Of a DNA stretch of 64,000 bases, positions 1 through 12,600 are shown piece after piece. The notes below the pieces were generated by a model. That model was not told the origin of the DNA. It worked only from the letters and a program-made list of their open reading frames with translations, and did no database searches. How positions within the stretch are numbered: position 1 is the first letter of the stretch; each line of letters opens with the position of its first letter. Origin of the DNA: Platycnemis pennipes (Eukaryota; Arthropoda; Insecta; Odonata; Platycnemididae). The stretch spans positions 61,112,872-61,176,871 of the forward strand of contig OW121852.1 in NCBI GenBank assembly GCA_933228895.1, given 5' to 3'. The position numbers and the translations under genes are program-made.

Positions 1-335
1 GGAAATAACTAGTGTAGCAAACCATATATCAGGATTCGTAAAAAGAGTTCTAGGCAAATGCGATGAGAGAGTACTAGAAGCTATTTTACACTTGTCAGGC
101 CTCATTTAGAATATGCCGCTAGTATATGGGATCCGTACGAGGAAGGTATGATAAAAGAATTAGAGCGTGTGCAAAGGAGATCCAGTAGATTTGTTAAAGG
201 CCGCTATGATAATTGTATAAGTGTTACGAGTTTAATAGAAGAACTAGGCTGGGAATTACTATCAGAACGCAGGTTGAAATTTAGGTTAAACCTTTTCAGT
301 AAATTGGAAACCGATTTGTCGCATATTTTAAGTCG
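1..335 (+). repeat. Non-LTR retrotransposon fragment (family A), C-terminal reverse-transcriptase end
   Basis: The plus strand reads through the end of a reverse-transcriptase ORF of the CR1/Jockey kind: a RPHLEYAASIWDPY stretch from about base 99, then LERVQRRSSRFVKG and a GWELLSERRLKFRLNLF stretch. The part before base 95 is in another frame, so at least one frameshift is present. The element is cut off abruptly near 335. A further 3' piece of the same family, with its terminal non-coding tail, lies at 11955-12452. The clade is not settled from this fragment. It is dead and enters from outside the window. Confidence 0.75.
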
Positions 336-520
336 ATAATTCTTCTTCCCGTTACTCCACCGGATAAACCTTCGTTTTTCCCTTCTTCGGCAATTGCCAT
401 ATCGTCAAATGAATCATGCAAAGTTTCATCAGCTACTGAATCGTCAATATTGGACGGGGTTTCTTCAATAGCGCAAGAAGTTCCTCCTACGTGCGACTCT
501 GTTCCCATTATTTTGAGACG
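336..520 (-). pseudogene. Fragment resembling the N-terminus of a Mutator-like transposase protein
   Basis: On the minus strand an open stretch of about 60 codons begins at an ATG near 508 and ends in TGRRIIDLKY exactly where the family A fragment begins. An acidic, Ser/Thr-rich stretch leading into a GRRI(V/I)D motif is the pattern I recall at the start of many arthropod proteins with a Mutator-like transposase domain. No catalytic part is present, so the assignment rests on one short motif. The abrupt junction suggests that the non-LTR fragment was inserted into, or joined to, this element. Confidence 0.3.
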
Positions 521-2295
521 CCTGTTTCGGATAATAGAAATTTGCATACTTACACATGAATATATCATTACATTAAGATAGTGTTTTCACAAACAATGAC
601 AATATTTACCTTTTTTCTTCCCTCCGCTTGGCCAAAAATTCACCCTTTCTTTTTTTCCTCGCCATCGAAAATGTCAAGCGACTGCCTACTTTAATTTTCC
701 GATATCGGTACGCTTCCGATGAAATTTCGAGACTTGACAATTAGTCAGTTTGACTGTTACTAGACACCCCGAGAGCGACAACCTAAGCTGAGACTCAAGA
801 AATAACCCGTCAGTAAAGCAGACACTCCGTCTCACTCGCCTCTGCTTCCCACCCGCCTTCACTTTCCCTTCCCCCTAGCTCCAACACCTCAAGGTTACCG
901 TTTTAGGATATAGGGTAGAGGGACCGTGCCACTTTTTGAGTAGCGCAGTAGGCGGAGAATGTGTGAACTGTTTAGTGATTTGCACGATTCTCGAGGCGTA
1001 TCCCTGAGCTGGAGTTGGCGAAAAACATAAATTACTTTCAGAATATCTCAGCAGCGTGTCTTTTAATAAAAATCAATAATTTTCAAGGAATCAACAGACT
1101 AAGCTTGAATCTTGTACTCTATAATAACGAAAGTTAAAAAAATAGCCCCTCTGTCTCCCAATATTTGCAACAAAAAGGTCTATTTTTACATCGAGATATA
1201 TTTTTAACAAGGCTTATTACGTAAAATCTAGGATTATAGAGTAATAGTTTGATACTTTCTCTTTTAATTACTGAAAACCCCATTCCGATATCTAGCTTCC
1301 TGTTGGAGCAATCTTCCTTGAAAAATAGGTCTGAAAAACAGCTATGTATCACGGCCCCTTAATACACTCACATAAATAAACTATCTTTCCTATTTTCTAT
1401 TACTGCATTTTTCATTTCTATAGCCCAACCAAAGACTAAATCATAATTCTTTGGAGAGAAACAGGGGGAAGGTAGAATGGGCGGATGTTTCGCATTAATT
1501 CACTGGTAATTTTTACTAGGATCTACCGATTGTGACAGGTTTAGACGGGCATGAAAAACTTCCCACGCAACCTATCGTTGTTTTGTCTCATTCCTCTATA
1601 GCTCCTCGTACTTTCCACCCCTCCTCGCTCTAATCCAACTTCCTGTTCTCCTCCTTCCTCATCTACACTTAGGAAAACATTCTCTCCCGTTACCTTAAAA
1701 AACAGCCTCTTCATCCACCGTAAGTTTTGGACAAGCTAAAAAAGTGACTCGAATCACAAGATTTATATAGCATCGAGTAGCTTACATAACGCGATATAAC
1801 TCTGGCAGTTGAATCACCTTTTTAACTCGTCTTGTGCCACTAAAGACATGGTCGAATTTCCTCTCAGATTAAATTTATAAACCAGCAGCGTACCATGGCA
1901 GGTTTCATCATGAATATTAAATTAGAGAGTTAATAATTGACTAGAGTAAGACAGAGGTTCAAAAATTCTTTTTTTTTCGCGCACCATTATAAACAGAAAT
2001 AGAGTACTGAGAAGGGTTATTAGAATAGATATTGTAGATTTTGATGCAGAAGAGTTGCATGTGGTGATTTCTCGTAACATGTTCATATTTTAACATTGCG
2101 AACTCACACATGCTTTGAGAACTATAAACTAATTAATTGATGTATTTATATAAATCCTGACTAATACATTATTATTATTTTGTATATACAATAGCAATTG
2201 AGTTTAACGGGTATCGTGAATGCATATGTCACAGTTTCCATAAATACCCAGCATTATGCGTCTCAGTTGCATTTATATAGTGCATGCACTTGCAC
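521..2295. other. Intergenic DNA, nothing recognised
   Basis: I see no coding, RNA or repeat signal that I can defend. A pyrimidine-rich stretch lies at 825-890 and the rest is A+T-rich. Confidence 0.5.
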
Positions 2296-2299
2296 TATT

Positions 2300-2667
2300 T
2301 ACACGGAGATTGGAGGTAGGAGGTATGAGGGTCTTGAGAGGGACATCGTGTGAAATATAGGGGTCTTGGGAATAATCGGATGTCCATTTAGACCAACCTT
2401 CACCGATAGAAAACTAAAGATAATAAATAAACCATACTTAATCGTCCATATCTCAAGACACGATGGCCTGATGAAGACAATCGTCGAAGAACAAGTGAAC
2501 AGGAAGAATGGCCAAGGAAGGCCTCGTATGAGATGCATAGAACAAGTGATGAAGGATGTGAAAGAGAAGAAATACGTAAATATAAAGAGATCAACTGATA
2601 GGAGAATTATTGATTGGAAAGCTGCGTCAAACCAATCTCAGGATTGTTGACTGATGATGATGATGGA
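2300..2667 (+). repeat. Non-LTR retrotransposon fragment (family B), 3' end with GAT-repeat tail
   Basis: The plus strand encodes the degenerate end of a retrotransposon ORF: HISRHDGLMKTIVEEQV, then a GQGRPRMRCIEQVMKDVKEK stretch, then IDWKAASNQSQDC and a stop. It finishes with a short (GAT)n run at 2653-2665. The same ending, with a GAT-type tail, recurs at 5480-5835 (minus), 17000-17110 (minus), 19612-20172 (minus) and 22640-24070 (plus). A simple-repeat tail is known from several non-LTR clades (RTE, CR1, L2). Confidence 0.75.
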
Positions 2668-2795
2668 TGCATGATAGTTAGTGTAAATTTTATTCTCCCT
2701 CACTTAAAATACATTACTGGCATTGTCTCACCCCCTGCCATACACCCTTGCGGTGGTTTGCAGGGTATTATGTACATGAACATTGATATGAATCC
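2668..2795 (+). repeat. Family A non-LTR 3' tail
   Basis: This untranslated stretch matches the 3' tail at 12351-12452: a run ending CACCCCCTGCCATACACCC, then GGTTTGCAGGGTATTATGTA, with a few substitutions. It sits directly after the family B tail, so two element ends abut here. Confidence 0.6.
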
Positions 2796-3287
2796 AAATT
2801 CCGTGAAGAAACCTCTCAATTTAAGTTTCAAAGAGACTTATACCGCAACTATACCATTATAAATTCCCGTGTTTTAATGATTTGAGTCTGACGGAGGATA
2901 CATGTCACATGAGTAGGCACAGCTTGATTGCTCGAACCATGGAATGCATTCGGTGTTCCGCCACCACACCTTAGGAGCCTACGTGCCACACGGAACGAAG
3001 GCGGCAATCAAGGCAGGAGTCAAGAGTGACTGAGGGCGCATAACAACGAGAAGGCGAGATATCAAGAGAGATAAGAGCCACGTCTTCCGAAAGGCGGCGA
3101 ACGAGGTGTTGTGAAACCAGAAGGCGAGGGGGATCTCTCACGCTAACAATTGAGATATGGCATAGGAGTCGAAACCTATTGTCCTACTGAAATAACACTA
3201 GTTCTCATGCCACAGTTGTGAATTTAGAGCAAAAGGTGAGATGCTAGGGCAGGGACGGACCCCAGACGTCAGGTTTGGGGGGTGGAG

Positions 3288-3398
3288 GGGGGGGGCGGTC
3301 ACCAGTCTTTTCCTCCTTACCCTCCCCCCTCCAATGAAAAAACAGTCCATCGATATGTATTATTGAAATCATTGTTTGGGGGTGGGGTGACCACCCCC
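3288..3398. repeat. Small G/C-tract foldback
   Basis: GGGGGCGGTCACC near 3292-3304 is matched by its near-complement GGTGACCACCCCC near 3387-3399. The structure is about 110 bp with G- and C-rich arms. It is probably a short MITE, immediately left of the next element. Confidence 0.4.
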
Positions 3399-3412
3399 AC
3401 CGGCATATCTTT

Positions 3413-3809
3413 AGCCCGTTTCACACGATACTTGATCCAGCACAAGACCTAGTGTGCTAGCCGCTACTGGATATCGAGGACGGAATCGAGTATGATTGGA
3501 ACCGTCCTGGGAGGTTTCACACGATCATCGACCTTGTGCTTGCTATGAATCGGTTATTCCATATGATACCATACTAATTAAAAAAAGAGAAGTTCGCACA
3601 GCGTCTGTAATGTCACTTGATTGGTCGATGGCTACTGGTCCTACTGGGAGCTACTAGAAATCTAGTACCGCATCAAGTATGAAATACAGTAGCTCAGCGA
3701 GCATTCTTGCTAGCCAGCATACAGGTTCTATTCACACGATACTGGAAAGCTAGCATACTTGCTAGTATACTCGACCTTGAGCTGGATCAAGTACCGTGTG
3801 AAACGGGCT
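3413..3809. mobile_element. MITE with about 37-bp terminal inverted repeats
   Basis: The left end reads AGCCCGTTTCACACGATACT and continues TTGATCCAGCACAAG. The right end is its inverse with few mismatches (complement AGCCCGTTTCACACGGTACT, then TTGATCCAGCTCAAG). The interior (397 bp overall) has no coding capacity and carries subterminal CTAGC/GCTAG repeats. The flanks do not give a clear target duplication, so the superfamily is open. Confidence 0.75.
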
Positions 3810-4736
3810 TCAGCACCAGCTTCACACAGTTTCATTCATGCAGGTGTGTACAACAGAGCTTCAGTGCTTTAAAGTTAGAAGGTGTAAGATCAGCCTCAGA
3901 CACGTTAACCCCCCTCCCTCCCGGCGTAGGAAAATTTTCGACGTATTTTCTAATTAAATCCTGAACTGAACTGAATGGAAGCGACCGATACTAGCAACTA
4001 CATCTACCATCAGAAGGTAGAGAGAATATAATTTAGTCCAAAGGAATTTGAAATTATGAATGAGTTAGCAGATGGAGGTGAAAATGATGTGAAAAGAAGG
4101 GTCTCATAAGGAGAAATGCGGTGAAAAGAAGTCTCATAAGGAGAAATTATAATCATCGTAAAGGAACAAGTGAAATAATATGGAGGCTGAACATGAATAA
4201 GACGAGAAAATGAACGTTTGAGTGCGAAACTAAGGGCTCAGGAATATATTTTTAGCATTATTCACACACACGTCCAAGCATCAAATCAGTAGAATGAAGT
4301 GTCTAAAGTGCATATTAAAATATCATATGAATTATTTGTATGAGAAATATTAATCTTTCCCACAGGATGCCTAGCGGGCGCCGACGAGGAACCAGCACAT
4401 CACAAGTCTCGCCACAAATCAGATTAGCCGGTGTTGCAATTTTAAAATTTCGCCAATATTGAGTCCTTCCTGAATAAGGCTGCCTGTAACGCAACAGGAC
4501 AAAGCGAACTAGTTGCCGGGTACGTTTTTCCCGAGGTACACTGCATAAAGGTACGCAGGCTACGTTATAACCAATTTGAGATTTCCTCGAAGAAATTTAT
4601 GTGCTAAAGGCGGAAAAACTGAAGCAAGAATAAATAAAAAGCTATAAACTTAGTTTGCGTTGCGGACGTTGATTGTACCGGGGAAAAATGAATTCTCGAA
4701 TCTTTTAGAGGACAGCATTAGCAATCGGAGACAGGG
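3810..4736. other. Intergenic DNA with a short tandem duplication
   Basis: There is no gene signal. A unit of about 32 bp containing GTCTCATAAGGAGAAAT is present twice in tandem at 4089-4150. The rest is unremarkable. Confidence 0.4.
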
Positions 4737-4930
4737 TTGGTGCGCTGGCTGGAGAGCTGGTTTTTCATAGCAGTTCAAATTCAGTTCTCATCCCATTTAG
4801 CAGTAGGCTAACGGAAACGCCGAGTTTTTGTAATAAGCGGCGGTCGCGTGACGGGTATGCCTTCTACCCCTGAACCAGCGGCGCCACCATTGTTAAGGTC
4901 TGAACCCGCGAGTCGGAACTCGAACTTGGG
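4737..4930 (+). repeat. tRNA-derived SINE, plus orientation
   Basis: GGTTGGTGCGCTGGCTGGAG is a plausible RNA polymerase III A box, and AGTTCAAATTC about 35 bp later is a plausible B box. A non-tRNA body follows. It does not fold as an intact tRNA, so I call it a SINE head rather than a tRNA gene. Confidence 0.45.
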
Positions 4931-5479
4931 AAAGGTGTGGTTCTTGCCTTTGGTGTCAGGAAACACGTGATCCACTCGTGTAACGCCAATAGCTCTAATT
5001 CCGTTTAACCAATGGATAATAATAGCCGATGAATGACGACGAATGGCCGGTGAATAGCCGAATAACGAATAACGTATGAATAGCTTATGAAAAGTGCGCG
5101 AACGCTGCCTGCTCGCGCCTTAAGTAGGTACCCTTCTCCCCTTTCCCCTAGATTGGGTGGGATTTTCCGCGTCTATTTTCCAAGTCTGGAACTTGGTGCG
5201 ATAATATTCTTGTTCGATTTGGTAGCCTCCAGCCGCTGTCCTCTGGCCGTCCTTCTACTTTCTAAATCTAAATATATTGCAAAAACCCTTTCCCGTCTGC
5301 ATGATACATCATTTTTCTCGATCCTTACTCCTTACCATTCCGATCCCATCCTTATTCAAACCTTCTTCTTGTCCCAACCGCCAAAGCAAAACGATTAGCG
5401 TAAGAGACAGACCAACCGGCTTTCCTTGTACTTGTGAGAGCACGTAGCACAACCACCAAACGGTGAGCACAGGTAAGTC

Positions 5480-5835
5480 TAAGTCACCATCATCACTTCT
5501 ATGATTTGTTTGATGCAAATTTCCACTCCATTCCTCCATCTGCTAACCTTTAAAAACTCACATAAAAACCTTCTCTTTTTCATCCTCAACTACTTGCACC
5601 AATCACAATTTCCTTTATCATTCTTCCCATTCACTTTTCCTTCCACGACTATTTTATCAGACCATCATATCTCAAGATATGTCATTAGATTGTTCCGCCT
5701 TCTTTTCCAAGTGTTCATCAGACTTCACTCATCTTATGATTTCTATATTTGTTTCTCTGTCTATTCATTTTGTCTCCATCATCCTTCAGTTTCACCACAT
5801 TTCGAACCCATCCAATCTCGAATTTTCCACTGCTG
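5480..5835 (-). repeat. Family B non-LTR 3' fragment, inverted
   Basis: The reverse strand contains frameshifted remnants of the family B ending, including a degenerate HILRYDGLIK and an E-IRDWMG-like stretch. A CACCATCATCACTTC tail at about 5486 is the complement of the GAT-repeat end. It is heavily decayed. Confidence 0.45.
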
Positions 5836-6130
5836 TTATCATCCATGTCAAACTGCCATAAAGGGGCATGCTCCAGAAGTATGTTTTTAAAGTACTTTCT
5901 TACTTTCAAGCTTGTACTTTAGCCGACGTTCATTTCTTCGTTCGGTAGAATGCCCTCTCCACCAGGACTACTCTACTGACGATTTCCTTCTCAATTCGTC
6001 ATTCGGTGTTAATTCTGCTACCCAGGCAGCCGTGAAATAGTAGACGCGGGTTTATAGGTGTTCCGACGGCTTCTGTTATATCGCCCCTTCTAGCCTAAAT
6101 AGAATCTGAAAATAAGGAGAACACAATACC

Positions 6131-6215
6131 CATGCCCAGGGTGGTATTCGAAACCGCGACCTTAAGGTTGCCAGGCCAGCGCATTACTTATCTAGCCACC
6201 TTGGCTGCCTCAGGT
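6131..6215 (-). repeat. tRNA-derived SINE head, minus orientation
   Basis: Read on the minus strand this gives AGCCAAGGTGGCTAGATAAG (A-box-like) and GGTCGCGGTTTCGAATACC (B-box-like) at tRNA-like spacing. It lies about 300 bp upstream of the dehydrogenase start codon. Confidence 0.5.
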
Positions 6216-6525
6216 AGTGACGTAAGTGCAAGAAAATAGTTGGGTACTGACACCGCCGGTCAACAAAAGCGGCCACGACAGTCTAATAAACCAACAATAA
6301 ATACGCGAAAGCAAATGCAGAGGCAAAGTTGGTACAAAAGTCACGTCCGTAGGCACGAGATTTTAACCGCGAAGAAATTCTGATGATTTATGTGGGAGGC
6401 CTCAAGCAGTTGAGAGATAAAAACTGCACCACGTGATCATCTTCGGGCTTCATTTTTTTCAGCGCCGATTGTTCGGGAGGCCCATTTGAGGACCCGCCGC
6501 TCGACAGAAAGGACGCTCGTCGGAT

Positions 6526-6618
6526 ATGGAGCTCAACGGCAAGACGGCGCTTCTGACGGGCGGTTCGGGAGGCATAGGACAGTGCATCGCTCGCGCTTTG
6601 CTGGAGAACGGAGCGAAG
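6526..6618 (+). CDS. HPGD-like: SDR exon 1 (coding part)
   Basis: Encodes residues 1-31, starting ATGGAGCTCAACGGC and carrying the TGGSGGIG cofactor loop. It ends in phase 0 at a GCGAAG|GTGAGT donor. The GC-rich surroundings (about 6450-6620) are typical of a first exon; no TATA box stands out upstream. Confidence 0.92.
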
Positions 6619-9600
6619 GTGAGTGAGTCCTCCTCTCACTCGCAGGAAATAGCGCGAGACCTGTGTCCTGAGTGGCCCGAGGAGAATAAGTCGCAAGAAT
6701 GAGTACAACGTGAACTGGAACACGGTAGGAAACTCCGTACTTCTCCAACTGGTTAAGTACCAGCGGCGTCGGAAGTGGGGGAGGGCATTCGGCCCCCCCA
6801 GAATTTGCCCCGGGCCCTTGAGAAATGAGTCTTCATTAATAAAAATTAAATTTCACTTGTTTCCAGCTTGCCTTTTCCCTTCTGACGCATATTCTACCAC
6901 ATTCATATGCACTTTTAGCGATATTCTAGTCTCTACCTCCTCCTATCCGCAAAAAAAATGCGGGCCCTTTTCATAGGAGCCGGGCCCTTTTCTTAAGAGC
7001 AGGGTCCCTTTTCAAGGTTGGCCCCTCCCAGCGAAAATAGTTCCGACGCCCCTGATAAGTACGGAGGTTGCCGAAAGATTCTCTGCGTGCCTCGTTGTCA
7101 TGGGAAACTAACAGGTGCCGAAGTGAAAGAAAGTATCCCCAATAAGTAAATCACAATAAATTAACTGAATAAATGTTCCTCGGATACTCTTAAATAAGGT
7201 TTCACGGAGTTCCTCGTCCACTTTGAAGCGTCCGCAGCACCACCTAGCGTCAGGGAGAGGAAAGAGTGTACGTACCTTTGACATCTCACGGATAATTGAC
7301 CATCATGCAATAGTTTTCCGTTGCGTTTTCGCGCCGTTAAAATTTTTCACTTTTTAATTGATGAGGAAACCAATTAACGTAACTTTAAAATCGAACGGCT
7401 TAAAACACTAACTTTAAAGTTTATAAACTTTTGATCAAGAAAATAAAAAAATTTCAAACTATCATATTCCTCGGGATTAGTGCTTAAACAGTTCCAGTCA
7501 AAATAACCGCAATCATGGTTTTTATAGACGGTAATTTTTCTGACCTATGTGCCCACCTGCAATACATCAGTCTCGTCAGTGGTTTTTCAAGTCTGTACCC
7601 GCTCTTATATGCGCTTCACGCCAGGAGGAAAGGTATAAGGATGGGAATGGAAGGGAAAGAAGGAGGGTAGAGAGAAACCTGGCGTCGGCATTAGCCTGCA
7701 CTTGACAAAAGGTACAAAGGGGATGACGTAGGGTGGGCTGAAATCGAAAAAAGCTTGCCAAAATTCAAAAAGTGATTTTTTCAAGCCAGGAAGCTGAAAC
7801 TTTGCATAAATATTCTCAAAGGACCTCTGCATGTGATGATGTACAGAATTTTCGTTAGTAGTCAACAACTGACAATTTGTATTTGGTCAAATTTGCCCAA
7901 ATTTCGCAAAAATGGTCTACACCCAATTTTCTCACGAAATCTTCAAAATCAAGTCTTTGCTGAACTTTTATGGGTAAATAAATGGAATAAAAGGTGATTT
8001 AATTAAATGAAACAGTTTCCATCTTTCTTTTAATGTATTCTACTTACATTTTTGCTATTATTTACCAAAGTTATTAAATAAAATGGCGGATCCTCATTTT
8101 TGGTCGTTTTTTTAATATATGTAAAGAAAAAGTAAATTGCATCGCCGAGCATCACAGAGTAACTTATATGGGGAAACTCTACAAAGCTTCCATAGTGCGA
8201 ATCCGATGAGTTATGCTGCGCCCGTTAGCGACGCCGAACTTCACATTAGTTTTTCGATCTCGCGATCGAGTCTGGTCCAACCCGCCTGCAACGTGGGGCG
8301 GCACGTGTGTGGAATGGATTGCAGCCGCTTCCACTCCGCTACGGAGATTTTCGAGATACAAACATTGATAAGAGCCTCCATGCATTACATTTTGAAGAAA
8401 TCGCGGAAAAAATGACGCATTTATCACGTGGAGTAAAGTTCTAGGAGGTACTGAAAGGCTGCTTTCTTCGGGTGCACCGCGGAGCAGGAAGCTGATGAAC
8501 AAGAATTCATCCGACATCGATTATCAATGCCATATTTACAAATTAGTGTACAATTTATATTATGCGCGGTTGTTGAATCTCTGGAAATACATTCCAAGAT
8601 ACGCGATGCTGTAAGATAAAGTATAATTTGAAGTTTAACTTCACACGAGTCCTCCAAAATAGTAACTTCACCTGGATAAGTAGTACTTGTAGCCATCCGT
8701 ATTTTTTCGTAATAAGTTTGGTCTACAACGCACCACACGCTACTGCTCCCCAGATTCTTCTGGATTGCCAAATAATATAGTTAATTATTGGCAATCCAGA
8801 GGACTCTGCTGCTCCCGACAATGACTCATGCACACCTATATACTGGCTCTTCGAGAGTTCCATGGAAATAATTAGCATTAGAGCATCTTCCTCTGACATA
8901 ACTGTTGGCATCATGTCAGTTCTCTTCCACTTCCAAAGTACTCTTCTCAACCTAGTTGGTGTGGTCGTGGTAATTTCTTTGAGGAGCTTGGAGGCTGCTT
9001 CATCCTCCTCTTATCTTAAACTCCTAGAGGCCACGAATGAAAGAGTTGCCGCAGGATGAGACGATATCAGACTTCCTTTTTTATCTCTCTTTGATCTGCT
9101 AGTGCGAATAAATTTCTCCTGGCGCCCAGAGAAGCAATCACTAAAAACCTTAAAAACTTATTCATTCACTTCCAAATGCCACCTTTCGGCGAGACAATTT
9201 AACAAGTACTTTGTCTTCATACAAAATGACGCATTTTTCACTCCCATTAGTATTTTATACATTTGTAAACAATAGAGGCATTTTTTCATTTAGTAACGCT
9301 ACCAACCCCTATAAGAGAGCGGAGGCTATTAGCTTAAAGAGGAAATAGATAAGTACAGTTTTATGCAAACTCCAAACTGATAGAATATTGAAAAAGCAAA
9401 TTGGCATGATATTAAGGATTCTGCAATAATATTGATGTTTTCCTATTCGAAGCAATTGAACACTAAAAATAACGCCATAAACGTTATTACAAATGAATCA
9501 TTGAAAGAATAGATATTAGCTTGATTATCTAAATAATTTTTTTATTGCGTATTACATTTTTTCTATTTGTCTGTAAACATATTTTCCCTTTTCCCTAATT

Positions 9601-12600
9601 TTGCCTTGTGTCATATTCTCCACTTCTTCCACTAGCATTTTTACTGTTTTCAATTTGGCCATCATAAATGAAATAGTAACTATCGTTAGAGCTATGTTAA
9701 TATACGCTTTCATGCAGATTGTATATATATGGCAAGTTTTTTCGATTTCAGTCCACTGTGCGGCGGCTTAACGTCCCATCCGACGGACAGAGTACTGTGC
9801 TCGAATGCTTTCCGTAAAAAACTCGAGTAGGGACCGATTTACCAATGAAAAATGAATGCGGCGAGAATACCATATCCCAGAGTATTTTAATTGGTATTTC
9901 CCCACAGTTTACACGAACTAAGCATTATCGGCAAGCTACTTCGATAATTAGAACCATGCGAAGCTCAAGTGCCTAAGATACTATTTTATGGGCCGCTTTC
10001 TGTCATTCAGAAATCTTCAAAGGCATAATTATTTCAAATGATTTTCTTCGTATTATTTTCTTTCGCAGATACATTTGGACGTTAATGGTTAGAATATTAT
10101 TTCAAATATATTTAGAATCACTCGTATGCAATGCGTGTTTTGATTAAGGGTTCAGCAGACTAGGCTGGATAGCGACGTTGTAGCGGCTACATCTTTAAGA
10201 AGTTTAGAAATTAAAGAATGATAAAGATGCAACAGTCGGTGAGACCCGGCAGAATGCGGTGAAACGAATTCCTGCTTTCTCGCATTTCTCAGGATTCTGC
10301 AATGGGGTTAGTGATTTGCGTCATTCATGTGATAACCTAGATGGACAACCATGGGTCATGAACATTAGGAAATTGCGTTGCGATGCGATATTATTACCAT
10401 ACACCTGGTGTATTATAATAGTGTATTATCCCTGTCAATCAAAAGCTTGATGGCGTGAAATAATACTGTTCTTTAGGAAGCCGATTAATTAGTAATGGAC
10501 GAAGCAAGAAGGAAAATTGCACGTAGAATTAATTGGCTCTCCCAAAAAAAGCTCATGTAGGGACCAATTTACCAATGAAAAAATATTCTACTTACGGGAT
10601 TCGAACTTGGGTCCGTCCCCTTAAAAGCCAGTACTCTTAACTACTACACCAACCTGACCCACGATCTCTACATTTACGATATCATTCAACCTTCCATAAG
10701 TGTATTTAGCTTGGGGAGCATTTTCTCATGATCAATTTGGAGCTATTCTTGCTAGCTGCTACTGTCAGCGGCCCGGATATCGTCACGTTGCGACATCTTC
10801 AGGTCTGTGAAGATTCCATTCCAGAAGTGCACGTTTTTTCACGTGATTTCAGCAACCCATGCTCTGAATTGATCACGATCTTTCCATAGATAGAATGAGT
10901 TAATTGGAGTATAATGAGTGATTTGAAACAAAGATATTTTCAACGACAATTGAAACAGATCTACTCATATCAGGCTCATGTATATGCTCATGAAGCAACT
11001 GACTGGAAGATATTCTGCAATGAACAGTAGTGAAAACACAGCTGTCGAATTAAGATAACGTTTTCTTCATCACCTCAAAATAGAGTATCATTCTATAGCA
11101 AGTCGCTCCACTTGATAAAGAGGTGAGAAAATTCTCGAAACGGTTGAGGGATGGATTTATGATGGGAAAAGGCTAGGTACTATGCTCCATTTCCACTCAA
11201 AAATGCCACCAAGTATACGCCACTACCGTCCAACAGACCTGGAGTTCCCAAATTTTTGCGTCTTGCTTTCTCATTTCCCACCTTCAGGAGATTGGGTCAC
11301 ACCAAGGTACGAAAAGAAGTTCAGCTTTTACGAATTTTTCCTGGTGTGTAGGTGAATACGTAAGTTGCAGACCTACCTATTTGTGAGAAATTCCCGCAGA
11401 AGTTGCGGGTTGGGAGCGTAATTAGCCGGCTCGAGTCCCACCCAGAAGAATTCGAAGTCGGGAAGAAGTTGGGAAACGTTGAAATAGACGTCCATCAGTG
11501 TTTATGCTGAACAGAATATACGATGTAAAAGGCTTTAACTACGCACAGTTCCACCGATACAATACAGCAGTAAGAAACGCCCCGATCTTTACGGTGATTT
11601 ACGTGAATAAAATATGCATAATATATCCGTCATAGCTTCTATTTTCTGCCTAAGGAGAATAATCTACGTTTACAGCAAATTAGCCTAGTAATATCCTCCG
11701 ATAGTAAATTCTGACTCTTCTCGTGGCTTAATTAACTCCCTCCTAGTTTCTGGGTAAGCGCAGTTACACCATTTCTTCTGACGGAACAGAAATTCGCAAA
11801 TCTGAAGGATCTTGAAAGTGCTAAATTTAATACTTTCGTACTAGAGATGGGTCGTCCCGGAACGATTCGTACCAAAGGAACGGGTCCGCTTGAGGAACGA
11901 ATCGGAACGAATCCGACTGTCAGCCGAATCTCGATGGCATTAGCGTAACCAGTCTATTAAATGAATTAAATTGGGAAGCATAGTCAGATCGCAGGTTGAA
12001 ATGTAAACTTAATCTCTTAAACAAATTCCAAGACCATATTTCCAGTGATGATGCTAAAAATATTTTGCAAACCCCAACTTACTACGGTAGAGTGGACCAT
12101 GATCACAAAATTAAAGAAATTGATTGCCGAACTGACAGATTCAAAATGTCCTTTTTTCCTCGTACAATTAGGGATATGAATAACGGTAAATATATACAAT
12201 ACGAGTGTAGCAATGGACAACAGTGGTAGCTGCATGTTGGTATAAGGACTTGAAGCTAACCCAACTAACAGCATGTTTTTGCATGCTTGCTTTGCTATTT
12301 TTATCTTTTTTTTAAATAGTGAAGTTTAGAACAGTGTATACATACTAATCCTTTTTTATGCATGATACGTAGTGCATGTTTGGTGAGAATTCACCCCTTG
12401 CCACACACCTTTATGGTGGCTTGCAGGGTATTATGTAGATGTAGATGAATCAGATGACGTCAGGAATCACGTGAGCGGAGGGAACGATAGGACTGAGAGG
12501 ACCGACGAAGGAGGGACGGACTGAGTGGAAACACGAAAGGACAGAGGGGACCGACCAAGGAGCGTAGAGAACTACTACTAGTAGTGGTCTCTACTCTCCT

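Noticed and set aside
5087..5398. 103-codon open frame as a small secreted protein
   Set aside because: No similarity recognised, and the region merges into a decayed retrotransposon fragment on the other strand.
7605..7868. Minus-strand frame of 87 codons in intron 1
   Set aside because: It overlaps a SINE fragment whose other copies are non-coding.
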